Positions 36,672-48,700 of a DNA stretch of 64,000 nt are shown here, one piece after another. The notes beneath the pieces were generated by a model. That model was not told the origin of the DNA. It saw only the letters and a program-made list of their open reading frames with translations, and did not search any database. The position numbers were made by a program, and so were the translations under genes. Numbering within the stretch: position 1 is the stretch's first letter; every line of letters begins with the position of its first letter. Source of the stretch: Eudorina sp. 2006-703-Eu-15 (taxonomy: Eukaryota > Chlorophyta > Chlorophyceae > Chlamydomonadales > Volvocaceae); assembly GCA_003117195.1 (NCBI GenBank), contig BDSI01000095.1, positions 89,268-153,267 on the forward strand, written 5' to 3'.

Positions 36672-39137
36672 TTACATGATAGGCAGCGCCGAGGTCCCCA
36701 GCCGCTCCGCGAGCGCCACATGCGCCCGGAGAAGGTCCGACAGGTATGTCACCACCATCGAGTCCTGCAGTGATGGCGGCCAACATTCGGTCTCTCCCCG
36801 TCCAACTTTTCGATGTGCGCATATGTGGCTGCCCACGACGCAACTGTCATATGCACGTAATGTTTTCGTGGCGCATGTTTGGTGCCTACCCAGATGCTTC
36901 CATTGGAAATGCGCGCAGGAAGGGACAGTAACAGAAAGGTCGAGTTACCCTTAAAGTGCGCCTGTAGATCGGGTCCTCGTCGCACTCATCCCAAGACTCC
37001 ATTACGCATCCTCCTGCTATTCCATCCACCACCCAACCAAGTCGCCCCAACCAAACGAGTCCGCCACGCCCCTGGCCCACCCCAACATCCACCGCCATAA
37101 CTGTCCGAAGATCCAAAAGCCGCTGGCTGCCCGGACTCCTCACCTTAACCCTCCGTGCCCAAACATCCTCCGCTCCAAACCCCCCATCCTCCCCCGCACA
37201 TCTACCCCCCCCCGCCACACACACACACACACACCGCATCCCACCCCACCCCACCTGGACGCTCTCGTTGAACAGCTTCTCGAAGTCGGCGCGGGCCAGG
37301 TGCGGCACCAGCGCCAACGTGTCCGCCAAGTACCGCCCGATGGCCGGATCGCCCGCCACCTTGCCCGACTGCAAACGGCGGCAGCGCGGTTCCGTTTCGG
37401 CGGAGGGCAGCACAGACCCAAGGGACAAGGAAAAGCGTCAGCTCAACCTCTCGGCGCACGATTGGAACCTTACCCAAAGCAGCAGCCAACTAGCAGGAGT
37501 GATTTCAGCGCAGGGTTGCAGTGCAGCTATCGCACGCGCTGGCTCCGCAACGCGCCGCACAACTCCTTCCAGCAGCAGCGCGGCCCGGACCCTCCGGGAT
37601 TACCGCCTCGGGGCCCAGGATAGTTCGAGCGCACATAACCGGGGATGTTGGTTTCCGCCACCCGATGGCTTCAGAAACCGCTCATCTTGCGCAATTCTGT
37701 GCGAGCCATTCCATTTGCGGGTCAAAGTAACAACCCCCGGCGTGCCACTTGGACCAAACTCGCTGCACAGCCCACACGGGAGGCTTGAGCACTGACAGGG
37801 GCCCCCGCAGTCCAGCAGAACAGACGGCAAATCCACGCGCAAATGGCTTGGCGCATCGCGCGGACTCCCTCGTCAACCCAACCCTCCAGACCCAACTTGG
37901 CCATGGGGGATGTCCCCAGCAGCTCGTCATTCACACACCCATTTGTGGCGAGGACCTTGTATGCCTTTCTCTGTTTACCTTCCGCTGAGCACCAAGTTTT
38001 CGGCCCGGCCCGGCCCCGCTGCGCGGCCGCTCACCTGGACGTTGTCCACGTACTCAGACGCCTTCGCTACAAGCTCCGCCAGCCGGGCCATGGTGGCCCC
38101 CAGCGTCTCCGCCTCGTCGCCGAACGACTTGTTGGCGGTCTCCCGCTTGTTTTCGGGGCTGGGGTCGTTGAACCCGGTCAACATCAGGTCGGCTGCGGGT
38201 TGTGGGCGCAACAACACCAGCGGGAGAACATCATTCCCATTTGGGTCACACGGTCTCAGACAGCAGTAACTCTAGGAGGCGGCGGGGCCTCCGCCGCATT
38301 GCCGCCGAGGTATCGAGGTTCGCTCAAATCTTCTCCAGCTCGCAATCTTCCCCCACGCGTGACAGTGCCGGGCCCGCGCAGCCTGCCGGTTCAACTCGCC
38401 TCCGACGCGCTCAATGTCGCCGATGATGGTGTCGCATGGGATCTCCACGAACTCCGTCGCCAGGACCTTGTCGCCCAGGGCCAGCGTCCGGGAGACGTAC
38501 GCCTGCACGCTGAACTTGCTGTCTTTGAGCGTCGTGTCCACGACCATGTGCACCTGTTGGGGAACACGGCCAGTGAACACGTCGCGAGTGGTTGTGGATG
38601 GTGGGGTCTGGAGACTGTGGAAGCCTCCAAAGGCTGGAGTCAGTACATGCGGGTCCCGCCAGTGCGAGCGGATGGTGAGCCCAGGGGGTCAGGGCAAGTC
38701 GCTGCCCTCACCGGGTATGTGGACTCCTTGCTGTAAAAGTCCTGGATGAGGGCGTCGCTGTTGTAAAGGTCCGAGCCGGTCGCAAACCTGTGAGGCGTTC
38801 ATCGTCAGCATACTCTTCCCCTTAAAGGTCTTTGGCGCGCATTCCCCTCTCACCAGCCGACGATGGCCTCGTGCGGCGCCACCTTTTGGTGAAGATCAAA
38901 CATCGTTTTGTGGTGGATGACATCCACCATGACCTGCTCCGAGCTCTCATTGTGTGGCACAACGTAGCAGTTCTTCACCTCGATCACATTATCAACGATA
39001 ACACCCAGAAGGGTACCGATCACGCGGTCTTGATGCTCCTTGCGGCGAATGTAAGCATCACAGATCGAGAGTAGGACTACGGGGTGGACCTTGACGGACA
39101 AATTGCTGCCGCTTGGCACGAGCACTGGCGCTGCCAT
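36672..39137 (-). CDS. EIF3F: Translation initiation factor eIF3 subunit F (MPN domain)
   Basis: Six exons join in phase: 38854-39137, 38712-38787, 38400-38553, 38035-38192, 37255-37368, 36672-36764 (292 aa, normal for plant eIF3f). The MPN domain covers about 15-150 with RVIGTLLG, VPHNESSEQV and IVGWFATG. The HxH of catalytic JAMM proteases is absent, as expected of non-catalytic MPN subunits. It continues into DIERVGADLMLTG, which parallels ERIGVDL of human and ERVGFDV of Arabidopsis, and ends with the helical C-terminus (YLADTLALVPHL, then TYLSDLLRAHVALAERLG). The protein acts in the cytosolic eIF3 complex during translation initiation. Intron 3 (38193-38399) begins GCGAGT, a non-canonical GC donor. 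The start fits homologues, and the next gene upstream is divergent. Confidence 0.94.
38193..38399 (-). other. GC-AG intron of eIF3f
   Basis: Reading on the minus strand, exon 3 ends at GTCGGAG and the intron begins GCGAGT. It ends in CGCAG before exon 4. Only this junction gives phase 1 and restores the conserved ERVGxDL sequence. Nearby GT choices either miss the phase or insert unconserved residues. Confidence 0.85.
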
Positions 39138-40397
39138 CGCGCAAACCCTTACAAAATACGAGGTCTGGGCAAATTTTCAAAGTTGAATGCTGTGGTGCAT
39201 TATCTGCTAAACTACTGCGTTGCAGGTGGCGGAACTCAAAGTGCTGCGGCGGCGCCGTCGTACAGGGGCGCCGGTTGACCTATAAGTTGCCTCATTTTCA
39301 TAGGGCAACATGCTGCAAACCGTTGGAATCAGTGATATTGCAAACCTCTCTTGAGCTAGGTAGCCGGCACTAAAAGTGAAACAGCAATCGACACAGAAGC
39401 CCTGCCTTTACTGTTATGGACAATGTTCTATCGTTTTCAGCATTAACACGGTGTCAAGGTCAGCTGTCGATATAACAACATTATACAACGAGAATCCGAA
39501 CACCAACACGTATTTCCGCTTGACCTGAGAATGGCCCCTCGGTTATCCGAAACAGAACTAATTTCGAAATGAACTGAAGCCAGGACTACCATATCAGTCT
39601 GTTTCGGGCAGTTTCGGTGCAGGCCGAATCAGCCACGAAGTCAAAGCCTGCAAGGTGCTTTACGTGCACGACTGCGAGGTCCAGTGCTTCATTCAGTTCA
39701 GGGTTTAGGTTTGGGGGTGCGCCACAGAGCCTGTTTCGGGCCTTCGTCCAGTCCAGGGCTTCGAGAGCAGGGGCCTGTCTCAGGCATCCGGTGAAGGGCT
39801 TCAGACGCGAGGGTCCTGAACTGAATGAAGACCCGAAACACCCTTTGCGCAGCCCCCCTGCCCCACCCCGATTTGGGTCCCTGAACTGAATAAGACCCGA
39901 AACAGGTTGTCCCGCACCCCTCCCCCACCCCGACCTGAAGGCTTCATGTCCGTGCCTTTGATACACGTTATTTGGCTGGGTCCTTGTATTCCCAACCTGA
40001 GGATTCAGAATTTTTTGGCTACTACTAGTGCGCATAGACAAGGACCTAGGACCGTCGTGCCCGCCAAGACACTCTTCCTTCCTGTCGATCGATCACCCGC
40101 TGGAGTGTAGCTCTCGTACCCGTCGGTACAAAACATCACTCGCGGCACACCAGTACGGCACGAGCACGAACTGATGCGTCTGTTACCATATCACTGGCCG
40201 CTGTGGTCTCCTGCGTAATCCTCTTGGCCCCTTGGACAAGAGGTCAGGCCATCCGGAGGTCCCCACGACCAATCGGTCAAGCAGGCGGAGCTGGGGGAAG
40301 CTAGGGACCGACATAGGCTGGACGGCCCCTGGGGTACAAGGGTCCCATGCATACCGCCGACAGGGGGAGGGAGGCAATCGCGTATTTGCACTTACAG

Positions 40398-40814
40398 GAT
40401 GGGGATGTGGCACACACAGGCGGCACCGTGCAGAGCCACCCACCACCCACCAGCCGGATGTCTCGGGCCTCACGCACAACGAGTAATTTTGCGGTGAGGC
40501 CTAGAATAGTTCCAGCAATTCATCATGTAATCGAACGCCCCTCTTAAGTCCGATGCATGTGGAACAGAAACGCGATAATCTCCCCTGTATGAAATGAATC
40601 TCCACTGTATGGGTTGAATCCCCCCTGTATGAGATGAATCCCCCCTGTATGAAATGAATCTCCCCTGTATGAGATGAATGTATGACAGGGTGAGCGGCGG
40701 GCTCAGCTGCGGAGCGAGCTTGAGAGGAAATACGCGGACGCCACCGCCGGCGTGCGGGTCACACAGGGAATTCGGGATGACCGGTTCCTTCTTTGCCATC
40801 TCGACGAGGCCTAG
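40398..40814 (+). CDS. Candidate 3'-terminal exons of an unknown gene
   Basis: Two coding-like pieces join in phase. 40398-40493 follows CTTACAG and ends at a GTGAGG donor. 40689-40814 follows GACAG, starts GERRAQLRSELERKY and stops at TAG after RDDRFLLCHLDEA. The second piece has natural-looking charged, helical composition unlike the random frames nearby. No start or upstream exons were found and I recognise no family. It may be a gene remnant. Confidence 0.3.
40579..40678 (+). repeat. Five tandem 20-bp units
   Basis: Units of the form TCTCCCCTGTATGAGATGAA follow each other five times with one to four differences each. They sit in the putative intron of the candidate gene that ends at 40814. 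Confidence 0.85.
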
Positions 40815-42726
40815 GGGGTGGGTTGCTGCCCTCCACTAAAAGTGAACAGAGGATTTGTAACCCGGTGGGTCTCGAGGGTTGCTCGAACGGCTTTATGGGT
40901 CAGGGCAAGAACCCACTATTGGTTTTGCGATCTCAAAGTGGGTATCAATATGCGGCGTACTGAGGACTGCAGTCAATTGCGGTGCGATGAAGAAGGCAGT
41001 AGCATGCGGGGCCAGCCAGGCCTTAGTAGGAACAGAGCAGTTGAGGGGAAATAACTGGCAAGCGTTGCATGCAACAATCTACGATAGCTTCCGTGGCTGA
41101 GCAGATGCATTCTACCCTTTTACTGAAGGATATTATTCAAAGCGCTCTTCGCGCAGATGCGTATTTGCAGGAGAAGTAGAGAACCTTTTCCAACACTGCA
41201 GACGTGCAGAGATAACATTTTCAACTCATGTGGAAATACAACAACGTGTGATCCACATGACCTGCAGTTCTGAGTGTCAATTGACCTCTAAGGGCTCGAA
41301 CAAGTTGAGCTTCTGCCCGTGTACGGCGTACACTCTGGTCCGTGCTCTGCTCATCACACCGGGACACACCAGACAAGTGCTTTTATAGTCATATAGATAT
41401 ACATGTCACGGCATACTGTCGGTGCCCCCATAGGAACATTGTATCTCTATCAAAGACGCCCCTTACTGGCTTGGGTGCCTAACGCCCAACGCCCTGGCCG
41501 CACCGGCGGAGGCCTATCTGGTGTCTTTTGAGGATCTAAGCTGGAGCCCTGGCGGACTGAGGTGCCGGCGCAGAAATGAAGGGCATTCGAGAGGTGCGCG
41601 AAAGGGTTGGGGACATCACCCCCGGCGCAACTGACCCCCCATAGGCGGGGTGCGACACGCGCCCTCTGGCCTCGGCAATCGTTGGACCGTTGACAAGGCG
41701 GCCGGCCGCAAGGGCGCGACGGGGTTGCAGGCCGCCCCGACACACCCAGGGCCGCCCGGTTGCCATCGCTGTTGGGCCGCCGCGTTTATGCCAGACTTCC
41801 GCGCATTGCAACACACGTGGGCCCATTCTCTTGATAATGCCGTGCTGCTTGGATCTGTTTTGGTGTCCTGCCTGCCGGACTGTTTATTCTCGACACGCGC
41901 CATTCCCCGAGGACGCATCCCTGCCAGCGAGTCGGGGTGTCCGGCGGCCGGCACCCATTCTGCCAACGACTCGTCTTGGAGGCATTGGCGCCAGGCCCGC
42001 ATTCCATAGTTGCACTTTCCGGCCCATGCTCTGCCACGCCATGTCGCGCGGTACTCGGCAGCGGTACCAGTTTGAGGCGCAACTGCTTTTCCACCTACTT
42101 GTGGGATCTGGCCTGAATATGTTTCCTTTGTGCTGTATGAGTTCATAATGCTATTACTTGCATACGCCTGGGGCTGCCTGTTTGCGCAAGTCACAACCCT
42201 TGTTCTCGGCAACGCTAACTGGTCACTCTGTCTCCTGCAGTCAAGGTTACCTGCGTGACACGACTATAGGGCCTGGTGCTGCCTTGACACATGCATAACA
42301 TTAATAGAGCTAAATTGAATGCGGTTTTGCGTACACGTATGTGCACTACTTCTCATAGGGGTGTTCTAGCTGCTGACGCCTGCCGACTTCATGTTACATT
42401 TTCTCCAACATTTACGGAATGCATGAACATTATTAACATCAAATTCTGACAATCCAATATGATATTCTTGAGTATGGTGACCCATGACATTTGATGTCGT
42501 ACAATTCATGCGGTGTGCCGTACAACTGCTTTCTGCGGGTTTTCACCGCACACATGACACCCTCCGCTGTCGTGCGCTTGCGCTTCGTCATGGATCTGCA
42601 GCAGGGGTGCGATCGTACTGCGAAACTGCCCCCAAGCCACCCTGCCCGAGCGGTGCCTTCAGCCCCAACGACCAACCGCCAACCGATGTTCTGCCCATGC
42701 GTACTGCACGATTGCTCGTTCCCCAG

Positions 42727-45700
42727 GTATTCACCACGGAGCAACTGTATGAGGAGCTGCGCCCTCGGTTGTCCAAGTCGGATGCCTGGCTGGCGCAGCA
42801 GCACCCCGGCCTGCTGAAGGTGGCTGATGGGATGGTGGAGGCGCTGCAGAAAAAGGAGTCGTACGGCGGCGGCGTCGCACAGGTACGGCAGACAGGACAG
42901 GCTCGTGGCCGGCACAGCCAACTGAATCGCAGTTTGGGACCGCAACGCCAACGCACGTCCTGAGCAGGAGTGTCGATCCTCCTGCTCTGCCCGTTACGCC
43001 ATCACCACCACCAGCAGCAACAGCAGCATGAAACCCGGTCGTAGCAACGGCAGCCGCCGCAAGGCACGGGGTTCCCGGAGATACCACCCAAGGTTTCGCC
43101 CATGTATATCGGCCCCAAGGTGCCCTGCCTGATGCCCCGCACCTTCACAAATGGCACCCATCACACCCAGCCATTACACGCGCCACCACCATCACCATCA
43201 CCATCCCCAAAGGTCTGGGTGGGGTCTGGGTGGGCGTCTCATTAAACACACACACGCTCGCGCACGGTCTCGCCTGTAATCGATATCCCCCTGCCACGTC
43301 TCTGCCGCGCCTCCGCTCATCTGGGGTCCACTCACCCGTCCTGCACCACCACCCCCGCCTCCGCCGCCGCCGCCGCCGCCTCCTCCTCCTCCTCCTCCTC
43401 CGCCTGCTTCCCCTGCCGCTCCCCTGCAGCGCGCCGCCCACCTGGCAGCGCACCTGAAGGCCACCGACCCGATCCTGGCCCGCTGGATGGAGCGACAGCA
43501 AGTGCTGGAGGCGGCCAAGGCGGCGCGCGAAGCAGCCGCAGCGGCGGCGGCAGCACCGGCGGAGAAGACCCCAGCACGGCCGGATGCCGCCGCCGGCAAC
43601 GGCACCGGCGGCGCCGCGGCAAGCAGCGCCGCGGCGGCCTTGGGTGCAGCGGATGCCATGATCACGGGGACTAGCAGCAGCACGGTCTTGGCACCTGGAG
43701 GGGGAGTTGCGGCGCCCGGGTCAGCGCCGGAGGTTCGAAACTTTGGCGGGGGCAGCGGCGCGGCGCAGGCGGAGGCTGCCGGCGGCGAGGGGGCGGGCAC
43801 GGAGCGGCCGACGGCGGGCGGTGGATGCAGCGGCGGCGGAGCAGGCGCAGGCGCGGCCCGGGAGCAGTCCCCGGGCAGCAGCGACAAGGGCGGGAGGGAC
43901 GGGAAGGGCGGTGGCAGGAGCGGCGCAAAGGGCGGTGGCAAGGACGACGTGGAGGATAAGGATGGCACCGCTCCCCGGAAGAGCGGTTCCTCCAAGGGAG
44001 GGGCCGCCACGGCGCTCGAGTACCTGACGACCACGTTTGGTGAGGTCCCAGATGTTTTGTTTGTTGTTGTGAATGAATGTTGTTGTGAATGTTGTTGTTG
44101 TGGTGGTGGTGGTGGTGGTGGTGGTGCCGTGTGTCGACGTGGCGCAGTGATGTAATGCTGTGATGTGGCCGGGTGGCGACGTGAAGAGGGCCGGGGACGG
44201 CGTGGTACGCAGCCGATGGGCGATGTCCCGATGGGAATAGGAATGCGGATGCGGGCTTGTCACCCTAGGGATGCGCGCGGCACGCAGGCGAAGGAGTGCC
44301 CCTCCTCCGCCGCCGCCGCCGCATCCCATTCCGCCTCCGGATCCGGGGCTTGGCTCAGTCGCAGTCACCGCACGTCCACCGACGCGCTGAAGAAATGCCC
44401 CTGCTCCACCGCATCCCTGTTCCCTCCCACCTCTCCCCCCTCACCCTATATAATTTCCTATACCCTCCCCCTCACCCCATCCCTGACCGATTTCCGATGT
44501 GCCCCGTTTCTGGATTTGGTTTTTCTTTCCTTCTTATCCCCCCTCACCCCATTTCCTGTACCCTCCCTCATCCCACCCCCTCCACCCCATCCCTCCACTC
44601 GGGTGCCGCAGCCCACCTGCGGGAGCAGCGCACCCTGGTGATGGGCGACAAGAAGGACCGCCTGCTCAAGGAGGTTGCGGGGCTCAGGCAGCTCAGGGCG
44701 GGGCACGTCAACGTTCTCAGGGGCGGACTGACCTCCGAAACCAGCATGGCGGACATGCTGGCGGCACTCAAGGCCGCGGACGCGGACCCCGCCGCGACGG
44801 TGAAGGCCGCGCCGCCGGCGGAGGCACAGGCGGCGGGCGCCGCCGCGGGGGCGATGGAGGTGGACGGCGAAAAGCCGGGTTTGGCGGCGGTCCCCGAGGG
44901 GCCCTGCGGCGGCAGCGGCGGTGCGGCCGGTGTGGCCAGTGGCAAGAGCAGTGGCGGTGGCGGCGGCGGTGGCAGCAGCAGCAGCGGCGGCACCCCTCCG
45001 GGCAAGGGCTACCTGGACAACCTGACGTGTGTGCTGTGGGAGGACTGGCGGGTGGGTGACAGATGAGCAGCGCTCCGGAAGGGCGACACGGAGGGAGGGA
45101 GGGCGACAGGGAGGGCGACAGGGAGGGAGGGAGGGAGGGAGGGAGGGAAAGAGGGAGGGAGGGAGGGAGGGAGGGAGGGAGGGAGGGACGTTCTCGGACC
45201 CTCACCCGAATCGTACTGCCTTGCTCGTATCAACCGCTCGTGTGTTCAATGACATCCCCGCCCAGAACCGCCTCGCCCCTGGGGTGTGATGATGTCCACC
45301 CATTCACCATCTTCCCACACAACTTACATGGCTGGGTGTGGCTAGGCTGTTTCTCTTTTTGACGCCCCGTGCGGACGCGAACAGGGCCGTGCGCGTCCTC
45401 GGAGGCAGGGAGGGCATGATGGCGGTACACAAGCCCTCCCTGGACTTCTCTTTTCAATTGAACCCCCGCTGGACTGTCCGCTGGCTGGCTGTCCGCGCAG
45501 CTGCTCTTGGCCTGCCCGTTGACTGCAGCCTGCCCCGCCACGTGCGCCCCTCCGAGCCCGCCCGCGCCCTCTCCCCCCGCCCCCTTCAGATCCCCGAGCG
45601 GCTGGACAAGCTCCTGCGGGCGGGGGACACGGTGGTGGTCTATGTGGAGGTGCACTGCAGGTGGGGCGGTGGGAGGGGAGGGGGGTCTGGGGAGTGGAGC

Positions 45701-48700
45701 AGCAGCAGGGGGGAAGGGCGGGTTCCCCCCTGTCCCGACCCGACCCGACCCGACCCCATGTCCCGACCCGGACCCCGACCCGGCTGGTTCCCAACGGCCC
45801 GCACCACCGGGTCCAATCGGGTCCGGGTCAGATCGATCCGACCCGTTCCCAACCGCCCGTACTTCCGTACTGATCTCCCTGGGGCCGACTCCGCCACCCC
45901 TTCCATGCCAGGGAGAGACGGACGCGTGTCCCCCCGAGGGGTTTTTACCCCTCGGTAAAGGTGTGATGGGTGGTGACCCCTTAGGTGTAATGGTGTTTAC
46001 CCCTTCCCCTGATCCTAGCCCCCTTGCCTCCCCCCTCCCGCGTGTGGCTGCTGTGTGGGCCGCCGCCGCTGCTCCAGGGACGGCCCCGAGGACGTCCGAC
46101 TGGCCATGCGGCTGAGCACCTTCGTGGCTCTGGCGCTGTGCAGCCAGAGGCTCATTGGTGAGAGGAGGGGGGGCCGAGACAGGGGAACCCGGGGTGGCCG
46201 GGGCCTGGGGCCCCGGGAGGGTATAGGCCATGGTTGGACATATTCATACTGCGCTGCTGCCAGAGCAAAGGTCCGGGGAGGGGGGCGCCTGAGGCGGCCC
46301 GGGGTGTGAAGAGGGGGGCGTGACCTTACCAAGGCCCCTCCCCTTCCCCTTCCCCCAACCCCCTAATCCCTCCCAACCCAACAACCCCAAACCCTTCGCA
46401 GCCGAGCTGTACCACGACATGTTCATCACGCCGCAGCGGGCCGCCGCCGCGCGGCCGCAGCGCAAGCGGCAGCGCACCGCCGCCGAGGAGACCGTTCAGA
46501 CCCTGGAGGAGTCCCCCGACTCTCTGGACTTTGTGGACTTCGTGGAGGCGCTGCACCGCCGCATGCCGCTGCGCTGCGGCTGGATGTACGCCAACGCCAT
46601 CCTGCCGACCGCGCGCGAATGGGACAGGGTGTTTGGACGGCAGGTGGGCGGTGGTGGGTTGGTGGGTGTGTGGGTGGGTGGGGGTTAAATTGAGAAAAAT
46701 AAATAAACCCGCAGAACGAACCCGGGCACACCCAGCATAACGCAGTATACTTACTGGGTGCGGTACCTGCAGAGCAAACGAAAAGATAGAGACCGCGCGC
46801 GGGCGCGTGGCGGCGCGGCCGCGCTGCCGCAGTGCCGCAACAAGCAAACTGCGAACCCAACCCAACCCGGAAAGGACAGATACGTTACCGACCTGTGGTG
46901 GTAGACGGAGTAGCCGCGCCGCGAGCGATGTCCAGGGCCACGGCGATGCAGGGAGGGAAGCCGAGGAACGGAGTGAGCGAGGGTGGCAACGATTGCAGGG
47001 AATGACAAAAGCAAACATCAAAAAGAAGGCAGTATGCGAGAATGGCTGGGCGGCAGCGCGGCGCGAAAGAGGACGGGGCGGACGAGGGCTGGGGTGGTGG
47101 GGCTGAGGCGGAGGATCGGGGGTGGTTGGAGTCGAGGAGCGGAGTCATGCAGGGGCGGATGGAGTCGAGGTGAGGGGTGGAGTGGTGGGGGGTAAGGAAT
47201 GGGTCACCATACCGTGTCCTCCACCCGTCATTGCTTCGCAACTGCAGGCGGGCCGCCTGAGCGGGCTGTACGAGGGCGGCCCCGAGCTGGACTCCCTGGG
47301 CAGGTCCTGCCTGGGCTTCCATCAAACCCGCCACGAGTCGCCCGTCCTCGATGTCCACGAGCTCGCAGCCCGGCTGCGGCGGCAGCAGCAGCAATGGCAG
47401 CAGCAGAAGCCGGAGGCGGCGGCGGCGGCGGCGGCAGCGACGGCGCCGCCAGCGGGCTGGCCGCGGAACGCGGTGGAGGTGGCGACGACGACGTCGGCGT
47501 GCTGCTGCGAGGCGGCGGCGGCGGTCGCGGCGGCGACAGAGTCGCCGCAGCCGCCGGCACCGTCGTCTCTAATCGTGCGATCTCCGCAGGATAGCAGCGG
47601 GCGGCAGCAAGGTCTGGATCTGGGGCATCTGAGCTTTACCTGCGTGACGGCGGCGCCGCTGTCGGATGACTTCCTGGGGGAGGTCGTCCGATTAACGACG
47701 GCGGGCCAGGCGGCGGCGGAGGTGGCGGCGGCGGCCGCCGCCGCCGCGAAACTGCGCGCCAGTCGCTGCATCGCCAGCGGCGGCGCCAACTGTACGGGGA
47801 CCTGCGTGGCGGACGCGGCGGAGGCGGAGGCGGCGGCGGCGGCCGCCGCCGCCGCTGCCGCGGACTACCTTTCCTGGGGCGGCGTCGAGGGCTTCCCCGA
47901 CGGCGTCGACGGCGGCGAGGACGACGAGGAGCGGGAGCTCTTTGACGCCGTCACGGAGGAGCTCCAAGCGGTGGAGGCGGCGGCGGTGGAGGCGGAGCGG
48001 GAGGTCGAGCTGGAGATGGAGATGGAGGGGAAGGTGGTCAAGAAGGAGGAGGGGGCGGCGTCGGTGTACGGCGGTGGCGGGTCGGCCGGCGTGGGGCCCA
48101 TGCTGGGCGCCGTGAAGGCGGAGGCCGGTGTTGGCGCCGCGCTCGGCTGCTGCCTGGATGGATCGCACCCCCCCCACCACCACCACTTGAAGGGCGCGTT
48201 CTCCCACCGCATGCAGCTCTTCCCCGGGGTGTTCTTCTCCTACTACATCGGCAGTCAAGCCTTCACGAACACCGCGGTGGGGCGGCAGGGCGCGGCGGGG
48301 GGCGGGGGCGGGGCGGGGCGGTGCTTTGGGGGGGGTTGAAAGCCGCAACAGCCCAGGACCTGAGGGTGTGTGTGGTAAGAGCAGAACAGCGACTCGGGTG
48401 CCCGCATGGGTGGCCCCGATGGCCCCGATGGGTGACTGCCTGCGGCCTGCGCTGGTAACCCCCCGCTGGCGCGCGCAGACAGCCCAGGCACTTGGCTGTC
48501 TGCTGGTTCCTTGCAGCTGCCGATGACCACCTTCCTTGCCTTGCCTTACCTTTTTGTGGAATCCCCTTCTCCCATCCTCACTCGGTGCCCTTCCTGCCCC
48601 TCCCTCCCTCCCTACCCCTCCTCGTGCGCTCTCCCCCCCGCCCCCCGCCGCCCTCCCCCTCCCCCTCCTTCCCGGTCGCAGTGGCACGTGGAGGACTTTC

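Larger units (their letters stand above)
39138..42726. other. AT-richer intergenic region between divergent eIF3f and JmjC genes
   Basis: Promoters and 5' UTRs of both genes should be here. It includes a 2-copy direct repeat near 39810-39950 (units beginning CCTGAACTGAAT and containing GACCCGAAACA), a 5-copy 20-bp repeat at 40579-40678, and a weak plus-strand coding candidate ending at 40814. The first coding exon of the JmjC gene may also lie in the last few hundred bases. Confidence 0.4.

Noticed and set aside
36672..39137. Active JAMM metalloprotease reading of the MPN protein
   Set aside because: The HxH pair is absent, and the C-terminal half matches eIF3f rather than RPN11 or CSN5.
42484..42726. 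Upstream in-frame extension of the first JmjC exon from an ATG at 42484
   Set aside because: The segment is not protein-like and ends in a good pyrimidine tract plus CCCCAG acceptor, so it is more likely intron or UTR. Left open as a possible start.
45338..45588. Extra JmjC exon covering the open frame before 45590
   Set aside because: Its best acceptor (after GAACAG) has the wrong phase for the preceding donor. The acceptor CCTTCAG at 45589 joins in phase and gives a better protein.
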